Positions 12,921-26,480 of a stretch of 64,000 nt of DNA are shown one piece after another (within the stretch, counting starts at the first letter, position 1; each line of letters opens with the position of its first letter). The stretch is from Epinephelus fuscoguttatus. Its lineage: Eukaryota > Chordata > Actinopteri > Perciformes > Serranidae. Where the stretch lies: positions 27,297,603 to 27,361,602 of the forward strand of contig NC_064770.1 in the NCBI RefSeq assembly GCF_011397635.1. The letters are read 5' to 3'. The position numbers were made by a program, and so were the translations under genes. The notes under the pieces are model-generated. The model did not search any database. It was not told the DNA's origin and saw only the letters and a program-made list of their open reading frames with translations.

Positions 12921-15900
12921 CTTATTACATTTTTAGTAGAGTAACTTGTAATGTGTAGCCTTTTTCATTTCAAAAGTAACCTTACAACACACACGTCACT
13001 GTAATCCATCCTTTAAAACCAGGAAAAGACAACACCTACAATATTACGATGTCCACAATCCAAGACAATAACTAGTTTCATATCACAACATCAACATAAT
13101 ATCAATATATCATCCAGCCCTGAACTGGACGCCTGCCAGACAATGATATGAACTTTCCATCCCTGAATGAACGTATGTCAGAGTATGGCAAAGATGATTC
13201 AACAGCTAGATGTAAGCATAAAAACGACTCTTAATTATGTTAGCTAGAAATCAGATCAAGACTGAACTCACATTACCTCTCTCTTTGTACACACCCATGC
13301 ACACACACATTAAACCCAACCATCAAACCCAACCATCTCTCTCTATCTACCCCCTCTCACCCTGCGTGCCCTGAAATAATGAGATAGCGTAGATGTGCAT
13401 TTCTTTGGAAATACACTGTTATTATCTGCCTCTTTAACACAGGTCTCAGCGTGAAGTAGTCAGGGACTCAGTCTGTAATTTAGTAAGCAATAATAACCAA
13501 TACACCAACTCCCACTGTTACACAATGTAAATCGAGCAAGTTATTACAGGAATTCATAATTTTTCACCATGTGACGACACTGCCATCTATTGACCAACAG
13601 ACACGAGTACCTGCAACAGTGCAGTTAAGATCTGTGTAAGATTTAAGCTTATTATTTTTATTATTACACTGTCTCATATGATTAAAATAGAGGATTATGC
13701 TTTGATGGTTAAGTCATTGTAGAAATGATGTGTATGTGAAACTGTAACTTGAATGATCTGCTGAAATAAGTGTTGGTTAAATGTTTTCTGAATGATTACA
13801 CAGCCAGTATGTCATTTAACAGGCTCATGCACAGATAGACCTCAGTTGGTTTCTTAAGCACCTGTCCTTTTGACCTCTGACTAGATAAGTGCCCTTTTTT
13901 TCTACTTCACTCAATTGTTTAATGTTTTAGTTTTCAAATTTGGCCCATGGCATCACTTCTTCATAAAAAGCATGCTGTAATTTCTGATAGCTGTATTTAA
14001 GTTGAGCCCCTGCCCCTTCCTCTTTAATGTCCCTTGATGTCACAGCCACCGCAGTCAACACAGGCAAATCAATCGCCCTGTGGAGCAGCACCCACGTCTC
14101 CCTGACCTGCCCTCATGGACATCCAGGTAACGATAGCACTTGCCTTAAGCCTCGGTAACTTTTGCAATATTTTTAAATATCTGCTTAAATTCGATTATTA
14201 AGGCACACATAGCTTTATTATTTTAGTGTTAGTGTGCGACAAGACAATGGTCAAATTTTATTTATGAGTGTATCCATTGTCATGATAAACAGTGAGAAGT
14301 GGAACTATGAAACACATTATATGTTCTGATAAGTCTATTTATTGAAGCCTTGACGTGCCTTCAAATTAGGCAACACAAGTCAGTTTTTAATAGTCTTGGC
14401 AAAGAAAAATGAATTAACAACTGTTTTTCAGACGTATGACAGTGATGTCTTATCTCTACAGGACTAATAAAATAAAAGTGCTTAAAGTTCTAACAATGGG
14501 GAAAAAAATCTAGATAATAGTCTGTGTTTGTCTGCTGTGATCAAGAGTAAAGTAACGAATAATGATTTAAAGTTCTTTGATTGTAATTGCATTATTTAGT
14601 TACTGCCAAAAGTAGTAGAATTACAGTAAGGTATTCATTGGTAACTGTAATTTCTACTGTATTCCCAACACTGGTGACCACCGTGGTGTTGAAGTACATG
14701 AAATTTGTGTGTAACGTTAAAGTGAATCCACTATGATAAGGAAATAAAAGCAGCCAGATTAAGACAGAGGCAACTCCACTGATTTTTTTCTTTTCTTTTT
14801 CTTTATTCAGTGTTTTTTTTTTTTTTTTTTTTTACCAGTTTAAATCACCAGGTATTGTTTTGTACCTCTGGGAATAATTTGGCTCCCAGTAAACCTCCTG
14901 AACGTCTGGATCAGAAATAAGTTGAGCACACATAGCAGGCTCGTGAAACTGTTTTATTCATTGTTTTCTAGATTCTAATGGTTTGGCGACGGAGGTTTCT
15001 GTGAAGTGTTGTAAAGTTTAGTTGATTCAAAACACACCCAAAACAAATTAAACAGGGCTTAATAGAGACTATTTCAAACACAAGTACACACATCAGCTTC
15101 ACTATAACTGGCAGCATTCACAGACAAACACTTGCCTTTATCTGGACACATTTCCCCACAGATACAACATGCTAATGTTATTAGCACAAGCCTATGACAT
15201 TATACATTGTATAGATTAGCCCAACGGCAAGCAGATATTTTCTCTTCTCATATGAAACCTGGATAAATCCCTAAGTATAAATCACACCCAACACTTAAAA
15301 TGCTATTTTAATGGAAGCCTTAATTGTAGGAGCCATTTATGTTTATTGTTGGCAGATTATTTAGTTTATTTAGATATTTTTGTTGCATTATTTGGACACT
15401 TGGTGGCAGTAATTAGACAATACCCTTTAATCTTAGAACGGAAAATGGAGAAACATTGAAAATACTATCCAAAAATTCACTGTTGGCTGATACTTAAATT
15501 ACATGCAGGTATAACTAGGCTGTAGGTGACATTAGTACAAGTATTTTTTGGTATTTAGTTGGATCATGATGAAACTGCTCGGACTATGTCACATAAAACA
15601 CTCTAAAGTAACACCAGACTGTTTCTGCTACTGAATAAAAGGGTTGAAAAGAAGCCTAGCTAATGACTGATGAGATCTATCTGACCCAAATGTTGCATTT
15701 ATAGTAATAAAAGCCAATTAAAAGTGTGTATGTGAGTGTGATAAGTTCTCATCAACTGCGGTGCCTCATGTTAGTTTGAGCTGCAGTGATGGACTCAGAG
15801 TGTAAAAATAGCAACATTTCCAGCTGTCACTGTGGACTGAAATAAACTTTGCAGTCCTGCTAAAATCACGTGTTCGGTGTTGTAAATGATCTCTCCGTTA

Positions 15901-16680
15901 GAAGCTCTGTTTTAAAACCAGTTGAAATAGATACTTCTGAACTATAACAGTATATAGGCTACTCGTTTTTTTTTTATCTGAGACTCCAGACTTTTATACG
16001 TATAATGCTGAATACTGATATATACATATATATAATCTGTTTTAGAAGCATTCTGGTAAACAATGTCACTGTAGTGATGTCATGAAATATGTCATAAACA
16101 TCATGCTGTTGGGAGATGATATTTAGCAATCAGTGGAATAGTATTTATTTATTAGACAAGGGATATAAACCAACAAACATGACAAAACACTCACATAAAA
16201 ACATGTTTCATCTGCCTTGTCTTTTCATATTGCTTTTCAGTGACAAGTGTTTCAGTGATTTTCTTCCTTTCGAAAAAACAGGATCACATTAATGTATTGT
16301 TTTATTTGGAGAAGATAAAAAAAGACAACACCTGTATCCTGACCCATCATAATGCCCAGCACAGCAGCCACTGCCTGTAGATACTGATGGCAGTGGTAAA
16401 AGCTAAACTAAACAGAAACCAAAACTTAAATTCCTGTGCTCTGTATTTTGTTACTGTATTTAACCTAGGGGAAGTACCATGTGAGAACTGAGTCTGCGTC
16501 TTTACATGCCCCTGTTTGTGTTTGTTTCTTTTGCGGTATGCCACTGTGCTTGGTACAGTGAAATCTGCCTCTACCCATCTGTCAGTGGTACTTCTCCCAC
16601 GGTGTATCTCTTGGCGTGTCTGAGTGCGTCTTTTTTTTTGCTTCCAGGGGATTTTTGTGGTGTATTGTATAAAAAAATAA
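12921..16680. other. Gene-free spacer between the LITAF and IFI44-like loci
   Basis: There are AT-rich stretches, a poly-T run at about 14813-14834, and a diverged family-3 MITE fragment at about 14800-14960. No coding exon is supported. One candidate leader exon is listed separately. Confidence 0.45.
14020..14128 (+). other. Weak candidate first exon
   Basis: A TATTTAAG box (about 13985) is followed by a GC-richer stretch with an ATG (M-D-I-Q) running into the donor-like CAG|GTAACG. No downstream exon that clearly continues it was found. It could be an alternative leader of gene A or chance. Confidence 0.15.
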
Positions 16681-16725
16681 ATTCATTTAAGTCACATGTT
16701 TGGCTATTATTTCAAGTTCACAAAA

Positions 16726-16818
16726 GAAAGTGAAAGCAAGCACATAATCTATAAAAACAAGTTCTTCCTGTCAACTTTATCACTTGGAGTGGCACTGCCC
16801 CGAACCACATAAGTAAAG
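16726..16818 (+). promoter_or_regulatory. Interferon-type promoter and noncoding exon 1 of gene A
   Basis: An ISRE-like GAAAGTGAAAGC lies at 16726-16737 and a TATAAAAA box at 16750-16757. A short leader then ends at the donor AAAG|GTAAGG (16818/16819). The same order, spacing and first-exon end are seen for genes B and C. In this promoter class the GAAANNGAAA core binds IRF/ISGF3, which predicts induction by type I interferon. Confidence 0.75.
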
Positions 16819-17104
16819 GTAAGGATTTTCTGTTTTAACTATGAACAAGTAAATTCACCCTATGCTGTCATAACTTTGAGTCTAAGTACTGTAGTACAGT
16901 TAGACTTACTGTATATCCTTATGGTGTTATTATTATTATTATAGTCCTCTGGGTTATGTGTAACTCATTCCATGTATTTGGTTTGATTTAATGTCCGTCT
17001 TGTTATGATATTTAAACCACACAGAGACAACACTTCTATTAAAGTCATGTTTTATGTACTGCAGAGTTGAGATTCACTTTTTTCCCCCTCTGTCTTTTCT
17101 TTTT

Positions 17105-18645
17105 TAAAAGATCCAGTGTGCACAGTAAGATTTACAGGGATTTTGACAGAAGTGGAATGCAAAAAAAAAAGGATTGTTTAGAATGACCCATTTATACCTA
17201 TATACTGTAAGGAGCGGGTCTTTGTCTACTTGGATAGATGTTGCATTGCCATGTTTCTACAGTAGCCCAGAACGGTCAAAGCAAACACTGGCTTGGGATA
17301 AGGCCATATACATTTTTTGCATAGGCCACTGTAGTTAGAAGCCCCTCCACAGTGAGTGGAAAAACACTAATTCTTTGAAGCATCATGCTTTTAATAAGCT
17401 GATGGCACACTAAAATGTAAGTGAATTCCACCAGAGATACAAACTCATAATTATACCATTCTCATATGGTTCTAAGAAAACTCTGATGGACCAAATGCAA
17501 TGATTGGCAATGCCCGGGGTTGCGTTTTACTGTGCAGGACAGGTAATGTTATGTTTAGTTTGCTTCTAATATAACATATAACGCTATATGACAACACAGC
17601 ATCCAGTTGCTAATGGCTAACGTTAGCCTACTGAAGCATAGCCTCTGAAACATTAACGTTCCTTGTGTGTTTCCACTTACTAGTAACGTTAATGCTACTA
17701 TTTAACATTAGCACTGTGACCATGTTGCAAAACTCATCAGTCGTCACTGACTCCGGTTGAGTTTTAAAACTCTGGGGTTGCGTTTGACTGTCTTGGTCGC
17801 TCTCCTCTTCCGTGTATCTAACGTTACCTTGCCAACGCCTACGTCTGTCATAGATGTAATGAGGACATAATGGAGGAGGGGGAGTAGGCTTTTGGAGGGA
17901 GGTGGAGTTGCAGGAAGAGAGGGATGGGACTTTGGAGGGAGGCTGGAGTTGTGGATGTTGACATTTTTTTCTAAGTGCTGTGTGAAATGCAAGAAAGGTA
18001 AGAGTAGCTTTAATATGAAACCGCTTTATTCAGTGTTTTTACCAGTTGAAATCAACTGGTCTGTTTGTTTTGGACAGGAGGAGACCTCTGCAGATAATTT
18101 GGCTCCTGGTAAAAACCTCCTGTACAATGAACACTGAAGGAATTTTTACCAGGAAAAGTTCCAGCTGGTTGCAATCTGCAGTCCTCACAGCTAGATCAAC
18201 AGGGTCTTACTCTGAAGTTGTTGAAATTCGATGCTTGGGCAGTGATTTGCAGTGGATGTGTTCAACAAATACAGACTTTCACTTGGGAGAGTGGTGTTCG
18301 CAACACCGTAAGATTCTAAAGCCAAACCTTTTTTCCTAAACCTAACCACGTGCATTTGTTGTTGAAGGAAAAAAATGTCCATTCGTGGTGTTGTATTGAT
18401 GTAGTGCATTTATTTTGAAAGAGACTGTATGTAAACAGTGAATTTCCTGTGACAGCGGAAGTGTATCTTTAAAGACAATAATGCATGTAACAGGCAGAGT
18501 GGTGTCCCAGAGCATCAACAATCAACCCTTGCACGTTGTATCTGGACGTTGAAAGTCCATGACCAAACAATGTGTGACGAAGTAGTAAGAATGTGCTGGC
18601 TAGATACCACTGAATCCCCCTAAATCTTACACACTGGACTTTTAA
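17105..18645. repeat. MITE, family 3, large copy in gene A intron 1
   Basis: The ends AAAAGATCCAGTGTGCACAG and the inverse of CTTACACACTGGACTTTT match the ends of the copy at 7003-7797. The interior contains family-4 repeat blocks (18210-18600) and GC-richer sequence at 17750-17960. It lies between noncoding exon 1 and the ATG exon of gene A. Confidence 0.65.
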
Positions 18646-19239
18646 CTAATTACTGAACTTCTATGTAAAAATTGTTTTAATTTTGATTTCAATTTGGTAA
18701 CATAACATCTACATATTTGAAATAAATTTTTTGTTTTTTTGGTTATATTTGGGACTACTGTCTTGATAGTTGTGTCTATATCTCCTGTTATCTTCATATC
18801 ACCTTCTTATATTTTGTCACAATTTAATGCTAGCACTGGCTATATGGTTGATAGCAGCGCTACTTGGCTCTGATTTGTTGTTTTGGTTCACATGTGGTAA
18901 GGCCATTAGAAGCGCTACAAGGCGATAGAGTAGGCAGGGGAATATCATTTTTTCCCGACTATCGGTCTCATTTAGTGCTGTGTGAATATAGAGACACTAT
19001 CAGCAAATGTGAAAATGTTTTTTGATTTTGTTTAAACTACAGTTAAAGTGTGTGTCATTTTCTAATATGCAATATCCCTTTAAAAAGATAAAATCAAATT
19101 AACATTTACTATCTTAACCACTGAGATAAGTACCCCACTTTAAGTTTGATTTGATTTTAGGCATTTGAGTAAATTCCTCCTCCTGAACTTTATATTTAAA
19201 TTCATGCACATTCACATTTAAATCTCTTACTTTACAGCA

Positions 19240-22200
19240 ATGGGAGGAGGTAAGTCCTTATCTGTCACAATTTTAGTTTGTAGGATTTTCCAAATATTGC
19301 TATTGCGAACGCTAACAATAATAGAAAATAATGCCTGATGTTAATGAAGTTCTAAAATACAGCTTTTTCTCACTGTATGTCAACTTCTTCTTTAGCATAT
19401 TTTAGTCAGCCATGGAGGACTCTGCCACAGTGAGTATGAGTTGTCACCATGTTCTGCATATAGTGATAAAAATAATGCAATATTTTATTCTAATGTTTTT
19501 TGTTTGATTTAAAGGAACAGCCAGGAGAATCTCGATTTCGTGAAATCTTACCAGCCTCGAAACAACAAAGCCAAACATCTCAGAATTCTTCTTCATGGAC
19601 CAGTCGGTGCTGGGAAGTCCAGTTTCATCAACTCTGTTGAAAGTGCTTTACAAGGCAGAGTAACTGGTCGAGCTTTGACAGATGCAATCTCCAGGAGCAG
19701 CTTTACACAAAACGTATGAGAAACTGTTAATAGCAATGATTCTTAATAATAGTTCAAAATGTTTTAAACCTCATTAAAACCCTAATGGAAGCGAGCACAG
19801 AAGTATTTTGGATAACTGGTCACATTAGTGCAGGGGTGTCCAAACTTTTTTTGAATGGGTGCCAGATAAGATAATGTGAAAAACCTATCTTATCTGCCAG
19901 CTGCTTCTTGCATTTTAAGTATTCAACATTCCATCACTCCTTTTTGCTTGTTCAACCCGTTCCCACTATGAAGCTGTCAAAATCTGGTGCTCGGGCAGTG
20001 ACTCGCAGTGTCAGACACCGCAGAAAAAAAGCCATTCTTTAACGTTTTTAAGTTTGACGGCCTCTGGCGGCAACGGGAAATGTGGCTGGGCAAGAATGAA
20101 TTAAGGCAGCAAAAGTACATGTGGGGTGGGCAGGAGGGGTGGTCGATGGGTCCAACAAACACCAACCTTCGCCCGGGAGAGCGAAGATGTGACAAGGTCG
20201 GAGTGAAAATGTGTTGGTTTGTGTACTTGTTTATCGTCCATTTATGAAAACAGTAGTTCTGCCTTCTAGTTCCTGCATGTCTGCAAACTGGATGATAGTC
20301 CTGCCACGAGCAGAAGAAACACAAAGTGATCTTGCTTGATTAACCAATAGTGGTGGGCTACATAGAGTATACTTTCAAAGATAGGCCATGGGCCTTTTAA
20401 AATCTGTCCGAGGGCCATGATTGGCCCCTTGGCCAGACTTTAGACATGCCTGCGTTAGTGCATATCCACTTATAATTATATTTCACCCATCAGATATTTA
20501 GCTTTGTATCATCGTCACTTCAACTTCTGGATTCTGATTGGTATTCTTACCAGTGTTGCATTGTAGATAATGACAGCAACAGTGAGCCATAACTAAAGAG
20601 TTTGGAGTTATTTTTGTTACTGACTGTAAAAAACAAAAACAAAAAGAGTCAAACAACTTCTCAGTCACTGTTTCCTCTAAGCTGTTTTACTGCGCTATTG
20701 AGCACTGCTCCCCACCTCTTTGTGCAGATGACAAAAAAGTTGCGCACTCAAATATCCCCGACCAGTTTTTACTGTTTTTCTTTTTTCCCCCTCATACGCG
20801 CTGTCTTGTGACTTGAACAGTAAGTACGTACTCCACTGTGGCAGTTTGTCTGTGCAATGAGTGGCAGGTGACAGTGTACTGTCAGTCAATGATGATTAAA
20901 AAAATGCGTCTGGAAAAACTTGAAATTTTTTTCTTATTCAAGCGCGAGAATGGAGTTGTTTGCAAGACTTGCAATGAGGCAAAAGCACATGGTGAGTTTT
21001 CAGAGGGGAAAGTGTGGAGTGAGTGGAAACTAGACTAGCTAAAGCGACATGCTGGAACAAAAGGGCATTTAAACGCTGTGTAAACTGTAAAGAGACGCAA
21101 GCAGGGGCTTGGGATTGAACCCATGGCACCGCAGTGTGGACGTAGTGTGTACGCGTCAGATGTCGTCCACGGTCACTCAAGTAGGTGATCAGAGGAGTTG
21201 AATGTCTGCTGAGGAGTTTTCAAAATTAGAGGGAACATTGTTCTCAGTGAAAACCGAGCAAATTTAATTTAAAATGTGTTTGACATTTGTGGGAATTCGG
21301 AAGTAAAAATATACATAATCAAAAACGTGAATGAAATATTGAGAAAAGATAAAACAATAAGGTGATAGTATTGAACTGTGTTGCTGGGAACTGGCCAGGT
21401 CATCATCATGTTGTTGGTCAAAATGCACACACACAGTGTGCGCTGCCTGTGGTGCACAGTCCTTACCACTCTAATGTCTTGTGTTTTACGGAACACCCAA
21501 CATGCAGCTGCTGGTTAAAGAGTTAACACTAAAAAATGTGTAGAAATATTTTCTGTTTCGTTTTGACAAAGCATGCTTGTATACAGACTGTGTCAGGTGG
21601 GTGTTGCTCACAGCCTCAGCTCTGAGAACATTATGCTTTATTTTAATGTGGTGATGGCTGATCCAAAACTTTGGGTTGGTACCTCCCAACATCCAACTGG
21701 ATTATGTTGAGTAAATAATTCATGATTTCTGGAAAGAGACATTACTGTTGAGTTTTCCAAATACATTTTGGAAAACTCATCTCAAACTCAAACTCATATT
21801 TTGGCACTTTGAGCACCACAAGCTGAGTGCCATCTAGTTCAGTTGTTCAAAAGAAAGCAGACAACTCTATGGCCAATATCTCCAACACTCTGCAACTCAC
21901 GCCAAAATAATATAGATTTTTATCTATAACGTTATATATAGCCTAATGAGCAACATAACAAGAGTAAATCTGAGGCATAGGAACTAATGTTTAAAACCAA
22001 GGGCTAACATTTTAAGGTTGATTTTACATATTCTCCTGAGACCCGATCTTTTGTTTGGTATGCATTTTCAATTTGTCCTAGCTATTTGGTATTAGTAGGA
22101 CCTGATAGGTATAATAAATTAAATATTGTCAGTGGTAATAAACTCCCAATGTCTTCAAACGAATACTTTATAATAAACAGTGTCTTAGCTTGTTACAGTT

Positions 22201-23687
22201 GCTAAAATTGGTAAAAAGTTGTTGCCATATCAAACTACAAACATGACTTATCATAGATAAACAAGTTTCAGCCATAAATGTGATCAGGTTTTGGACTTTG
22301 TCCACCTTTGTGCCGGAATCAGCTGCAGACTGACTGGGCAGAGATGGCTGCCATCTTGTTTTTACATGGATTAGTGTATTGTGGTCTCACTACCACTAGA
22401 TGGCACAAAAAATTGTCCACAACTGAGGACAACAGGTCTGAGTTAAGCAGAATGAAGTGTAAGGTCAAGTAAACCCGAAATGTGATGTCCTCATATGAGG
22501 ACACAGGGACTCAGGAGGACATTGAAATTATGTCTGGGATTTGCTAAAATGATGCAAATAACTAAACCTTCTTTTCTACAGTACACAGCTTATAAAATCC
22601 ACAAAGACCCTGAGAGCTACTATTCTTTCATTTTTAATGACATCATGGGCTTTGAGCAAAAGACTAACACTGGAGTGAGTGTGGCAGATGTCATACTGGC
22701 CTTGAAGGGACATGTGAAAGACGGTTACAAGGTACAATCCTTTGAACTCTGACACTATTTAAGATATCTCCTTTTTTATTCTTTGGCATTTAACACCTTT
22801 TTAACCCAAATATGCATTGTATTGTGCCAAACAACAGTCAGCAGTTAATGGTTTTAAATTGTTTTCTAGTTCCTTCCTGAAAGCCCATTGCAGGGCAGTG
22901 ATCAAGGCTACAGGTCATCTCCCACTCTGGAGGACAGAGTTCACGTTTTGGTTTGTGTCATTCCTGCCAACTCAGTGTCTTTACTAAGTGAAGATGTTGT
23001 GAAGAAGATGAGAGAAGTCAGACTAGCAGCCAGTGAAATGGGTAAGAGAAGACATGACAGTCTTTATAACCCTGTTTGGAAAAATGGTGCCAGAGATTTT
23101 ATGACTCAAAATACCAGCAAAAAAATGCTTAAATGTTGATTGGGTTTCTGTGTTTACAGGCATTCCCCAACTGGCTATTCTCACCAAAGTTGATGAAACC
23201 TGTCCTAAGGTCAAAAAAGATGTAAACAAAGGCTACAAGAACAAGCATTTAAAGGAACAGGTGGGTCATTGTTGTCAGATTTAAAGGAGTAATTTTTAGT
23301 GGGGATTATTGGCAGTTTTTTTCAGAAGCTGAATTATCCACAAAGGTCTCGTCCTCTCCAAAACATATATATGATAAATATATCCCCCTAAATCCTACAC
23401 AGTGGACTTTTAAAACACTGAAATGTAATTTTGGTTCAGTTTCCACAAAGTCAGCACAAAAATCTTCTTTGGTCTCCACTCTGCTTTTACTGATCGACTG
23501 AAATTCTGTTACTCAGGTCAGCAAATTCAGCGTGTTGCTGGGCATTCCACCAAACTGCATCTTTCTTGTGAAGAATTATGATTCAGAAGTCACCCTGAAT
23601 GATGGCATTGATGCGCTGACACTGAGCGCACTGAGACAGATGTTAACCTTTGGAGAAGACTTCCTCAACAACCTACCTCCAACCTAG
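19240..23687 (+). CDS. ifi44l: IFI44-like GTPase, gene A
   Basis: The model has seven coding exons, 19240-19249, 19396-19429, 19515-19713, 22582-22731, 22870-23041, 23160-23260 and 23517-23687, all GT-AG. They give 837 nt and 278 residues. The GTPase core shows a P-loop GPVGAGKS at 43-50, a DIMG (G3, DxxG) at 101-104 and a TKVD (G4-like) at 197-200. There is no signal peptide or membrane segment. The length fits the short fish IFI44/IFI44L form, which lacks the mammalian TLDc part. Family members are interferon-induced cytoplasmic proteins with antiviral or signalling-modulating roles, and their mechanism is poorly known. The 2.9-kb intron 3 holds three DNA elements. The start is the ATG just inside the exon after the acceptor at 19237, shared in position with genes B and C. 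No lesion is seen, so the gene is probably functional. Confidence 0.93.
19831..20452. mobile_element. Non-autonomous hAT element in gene A intron 3
   Basis: The ends CAGGGGTGTCCAAACT and the inverse of ACTTTAGACATGCCTG form hAT-type inverted repeats. Flanks are near-identical 8-bp duplications, CATTAGTG (19823-19830) and CGTTAGTG (20453-20460). Gene B intron 3 has the uninterrupted site CACATTAATGCATTTCC (about 30416). The interior includes a family-4 repeat fragment (19970-20200). Confidence 0.85.
20666..21240. mobile_element. Second hAT-like MITE in gene A intron 3
   Basis: The ends are CACTGTTTCCTCTAA and the inverse of TTAGAGGGAACATTG. They are flanked by a perfect 8-bp target-site duplication TTCTCAGT (20658-20665 and 21241-21248). 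The 575-bp interior is non-coding. Confidence 0.85.
22031..22520. repeat. Repeat family 5 element in gene A intron 3
   Basis: The ends TTCTCCTGAGACCCGAT and the inverse of GGGACTCAGGAGGACAT are inverted repeats. The interior contains AGATGGCTGCCATCTTGTTT. Related copies lie at about 34990-35510 (inside the gene A-derived fragment) and, inverted, at about 12240-12680. Confidence 0.65.
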
Positions 23688-24023
23688 ACCTACATACTGC
23701 TGACACAAACATTGTATTATCAAGACGTGAAAAAATGGCCTCTTAAGAAAAATGTTTACATGCAGGGTACATTTTGATGATATATTATGCCTGTCACTGT
23801 TTTTATATAAGCCTACAGCATATTTCTATACACATCCATTTTTCACCAACTTTTATGTACATTATATTTTTATCTTTTCTTAGTTTTGTGTTTGTTTAGC
23901 TGTATGTGTATTTGTAGCTTAATGTAAATTGTTTTTAGATTTATAAGTATACTGAGACCAGCTTACAACTAGAGCCAAAATCCGTGTAGACCTACAGTAT
24001 GTGTTGAGCCCACATCCTTGGCC

Positions 24024-24029
24024 AATAAA
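24024..24029 (+). terminator. Polyadenylation signal of gene A
   Basis: AATAAA lies 337 bp after the stop codon in the context GGCCAATAAAGAAG. The same context is preserved in the orphan 3' flank at 55351-55356. Confidence 0.65.
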
Positions 24030-24330
24030 GAAGATTTAATTTTCAAGCACTCTGCAGTCTGTATATAATTTATATCAGCATAATAAATAATGTGAGGCTC
24101 CAACATATGCTTTTGAGTTCAGTGTGACATTTAGTTAAAAAAAAAAAAGTTCTTCCTGTTGTTGAAAAAACAGCCCATTTTTATTCAGCTACCATAGCTT
24201 TGTTGTTGACGCGCTGTCCACCAACCGAAGTTATAAAATACTGGTGGTATGTCAGTGGACATCTGCATAAAATACTGATGCACAAAGGCACCTTTCACAG
24301 CATTATGCCAGTGGCAACAACCTAATTTAA

Positions 24331-25501
24331 AGGGGCAATAAGCGGAAATTCATCATTTCTAGATTGAAGGACTTAAAAAATCGCTATGTGAAGAACTAGA
24401 GGTGTAATTTCATCTGGAGTACAGCATGACCTCACACACCCTCTCTCTCTGTTGATCTCCAGCCCCTTGTTTACAAGCCGGTCCGGCTGCGCCTTCATGT
24501 ACGTTCATGTGAATTGCCGCCTCCTCCCTCCTCTCGGAACCCTTGGCCCTCCCTCCCTATAAAAGGCTACAGCCAGTGAGCAATGGCAGCGCGTATTTTC
24601 GAAGCGAAATGGCAGAGAGGGGAGCGAAACTTTCACCTGAAGACAACCAGGATCTGACATTACCTCTAAAGAAACAACGGTCGTTGGCGAAGAAGTTGTC
24701 GGATAAAGAAAGGGACAGAACCCGGATTAACACTGGCCTTGCATTTCCAAGGTGGAGAGCACTGCGAGAGCTAAAGGGGCTACAATTTGACTCGGAGCTA
24801 GCTCTTCTTATCCTGGGCAGGTAATAGTTAAGTAACAACATAAAGTCAAATGTCTGTTTTAATTAGTGTTACTGTAACGTTAGGCACATGTCGCTATGTT
24901 GACTCAATTAAATTTAATGTTACGATCGTAGCATGGGTTAATGTCCGGAGCTTGAGTTATTAGCGGCTCAGTCCCAGCAATGGGTCAGGCGTTACGGTTG
25001 TGTTAGGTGAGTAGCCTGGCAGCCCAGCTAACATTTGCAATTAGCATTGTAAAATGTAGCCAGGCTAAAACATCGCTCTCACTCATGGAGAAGAGTAGGA
25101 ACGTTAGCGTTAGCTCCTGGTGTTAGTACTAGCCGGGATCTGGCGATGGCTCTAGCCAAGTTGGCTGCCTCCGGCTGCTGGAGTAACTTACAGCTATGGA
25201 GCGCTTCTACCAGATCTTCTAGTCACTGAGCCTCGCCTCCATCTCAGCAAATATATTACATTTATTACAGGTACCATCATCATTGAAGTAGGCAGGGGAA
25301 TAGCTAAACACAGCAGAGACCGAGAGTGAGTGAAAGACATCGCTAACTGATAAACTAAGTTTAGACGAGGCGAGTGGAGGATGGGGGGTGGGGGTGGAGA
25401 GCAGAGGTAGAGGGAGGTGTAGCTCATGACACACTTGTTTTGGTCTACAGGCAGTGCACAACAGCAAACCTAGCGGTGAAACGATTTCGCTTTTTGCCCC
25501 T
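24331..25501 (+). mobile_element. DNA transposon remnant with a short N-terminal ORF
   Basis: The ends AGGGGCAATAAGCGGAAATT and the inverse of GATTTCGCTTTTTGCCCCT are inverted repeats. The paralogous spacer at 55532 has TTTAAGGAGC uninterrupted, while here TTAA (24327) and ATAA (25502) flank the element. That suggests a 3-4 bp TA-rich duplication, as in Harbinger (TWA) or TTAA-type elements. An ORF with ATG at 24609 runs to a donor-like CAG|GTAATA at 24821. It has basic and RW-rich stretches (…RTRINTG…FPRWRALRE…), resembling N-terminal proteins of fish DNA transposons, but I cannot fix the superfamily. No transposase core is present. Confidence 0.7.
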
Positions 25502-26411
25502 ATAAGGAGCTATAAGATAGTTCCTTAAGGGTGGGTGGGAGGGAAGGTGGATGGGTCCCTGGACTCTCACACAGGAGGCCTGGGTGAAACCAAATGTCAG
25601 TGGACTTATTTTAATAACACAACCTGATCTCACAGAAATACGTGAAATGACCACGACCTCTTAACACCGCATTCCGTGGTGGCAGCACGTAATGGGTTGA
25701 AATTACGTGCTGCCACCACGAAAACAATGCCAATGTAAAGTCAATTAGGGTCCTCTCCCGTGGTGGACACACGGATTCAATCACGTCACGTCAACCTTGT
25801 TTTCCTCAATGATATCTTTAACATTCCTGTATACACACAAAAACATGAAAGTGTTCTTGATAACTCAACAATATGACAGGGTAATGTCAAGGCCATAAAA
25901 TAAAATAAATGTATTTTGCCAGCTTTTGATAGCGTAGGGCTTTAAGAGCATTGTGCTGTGGGCGGAGGGGGCGCGTTCCACTACTGTTTTGTAGCTGCTG
26001 TCCGCCGTCTGTGGGCTTCATTCCATTTCAGATTGCCATCCGTCCACCGTAACTGAATCCAAACGCCACTAATAAATAAATAAATAAGAAGATAAAAATA
26101 AGGCTGAGCACGGAAGAACCAGAGAGGAAACACCATCACATGGAGCCGTCTGCCCCGCTGGTTATACCTCCGACCTTGGCAGCTGTCACACAAACCGCTG
26201 CTGAAAATTATACATTTTGATACAAGTAGGCTATACACATATTGCAAAACTCTGTAAAAGTACACCAAAGCATATTTTCGTTTCCAAATATTTATTTGAA
26301 AACGAAACCATTCATACGGTCAATATAAAACATTTTGTTAGTAATAAAAAACAAATGTAATCTCAATGTGACCACGCCAGTCGGCGGGACTGTGGCTGAA
26401 CCACTTCCAAT

Positions 26412-26480
26412 GTTCATTCATTCATTCATTCATTCATTCAATCGCGTGTTCAGTGTGTGTGTGTGTGTGTGTGTGTGTGT
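26412..26480. repeat. (TTCA)n and (GT)n microsatellites
   Basis: (TTCA) runs at 26412-26440 and (GT) runs at 26454-26480, both inside the long-inverted-repeat element. A 22-bp poly-A tract lies nearby at about 26651-26672. Confidence 0.95.

Noticed and set aside
14020..14128. A first exon of an extra gene between LITAF and gene A
   Set aside because: Only a TATA-like box, one ATG and a donor were seen. No downstream exon follows, so it is kept only as a weak feature.
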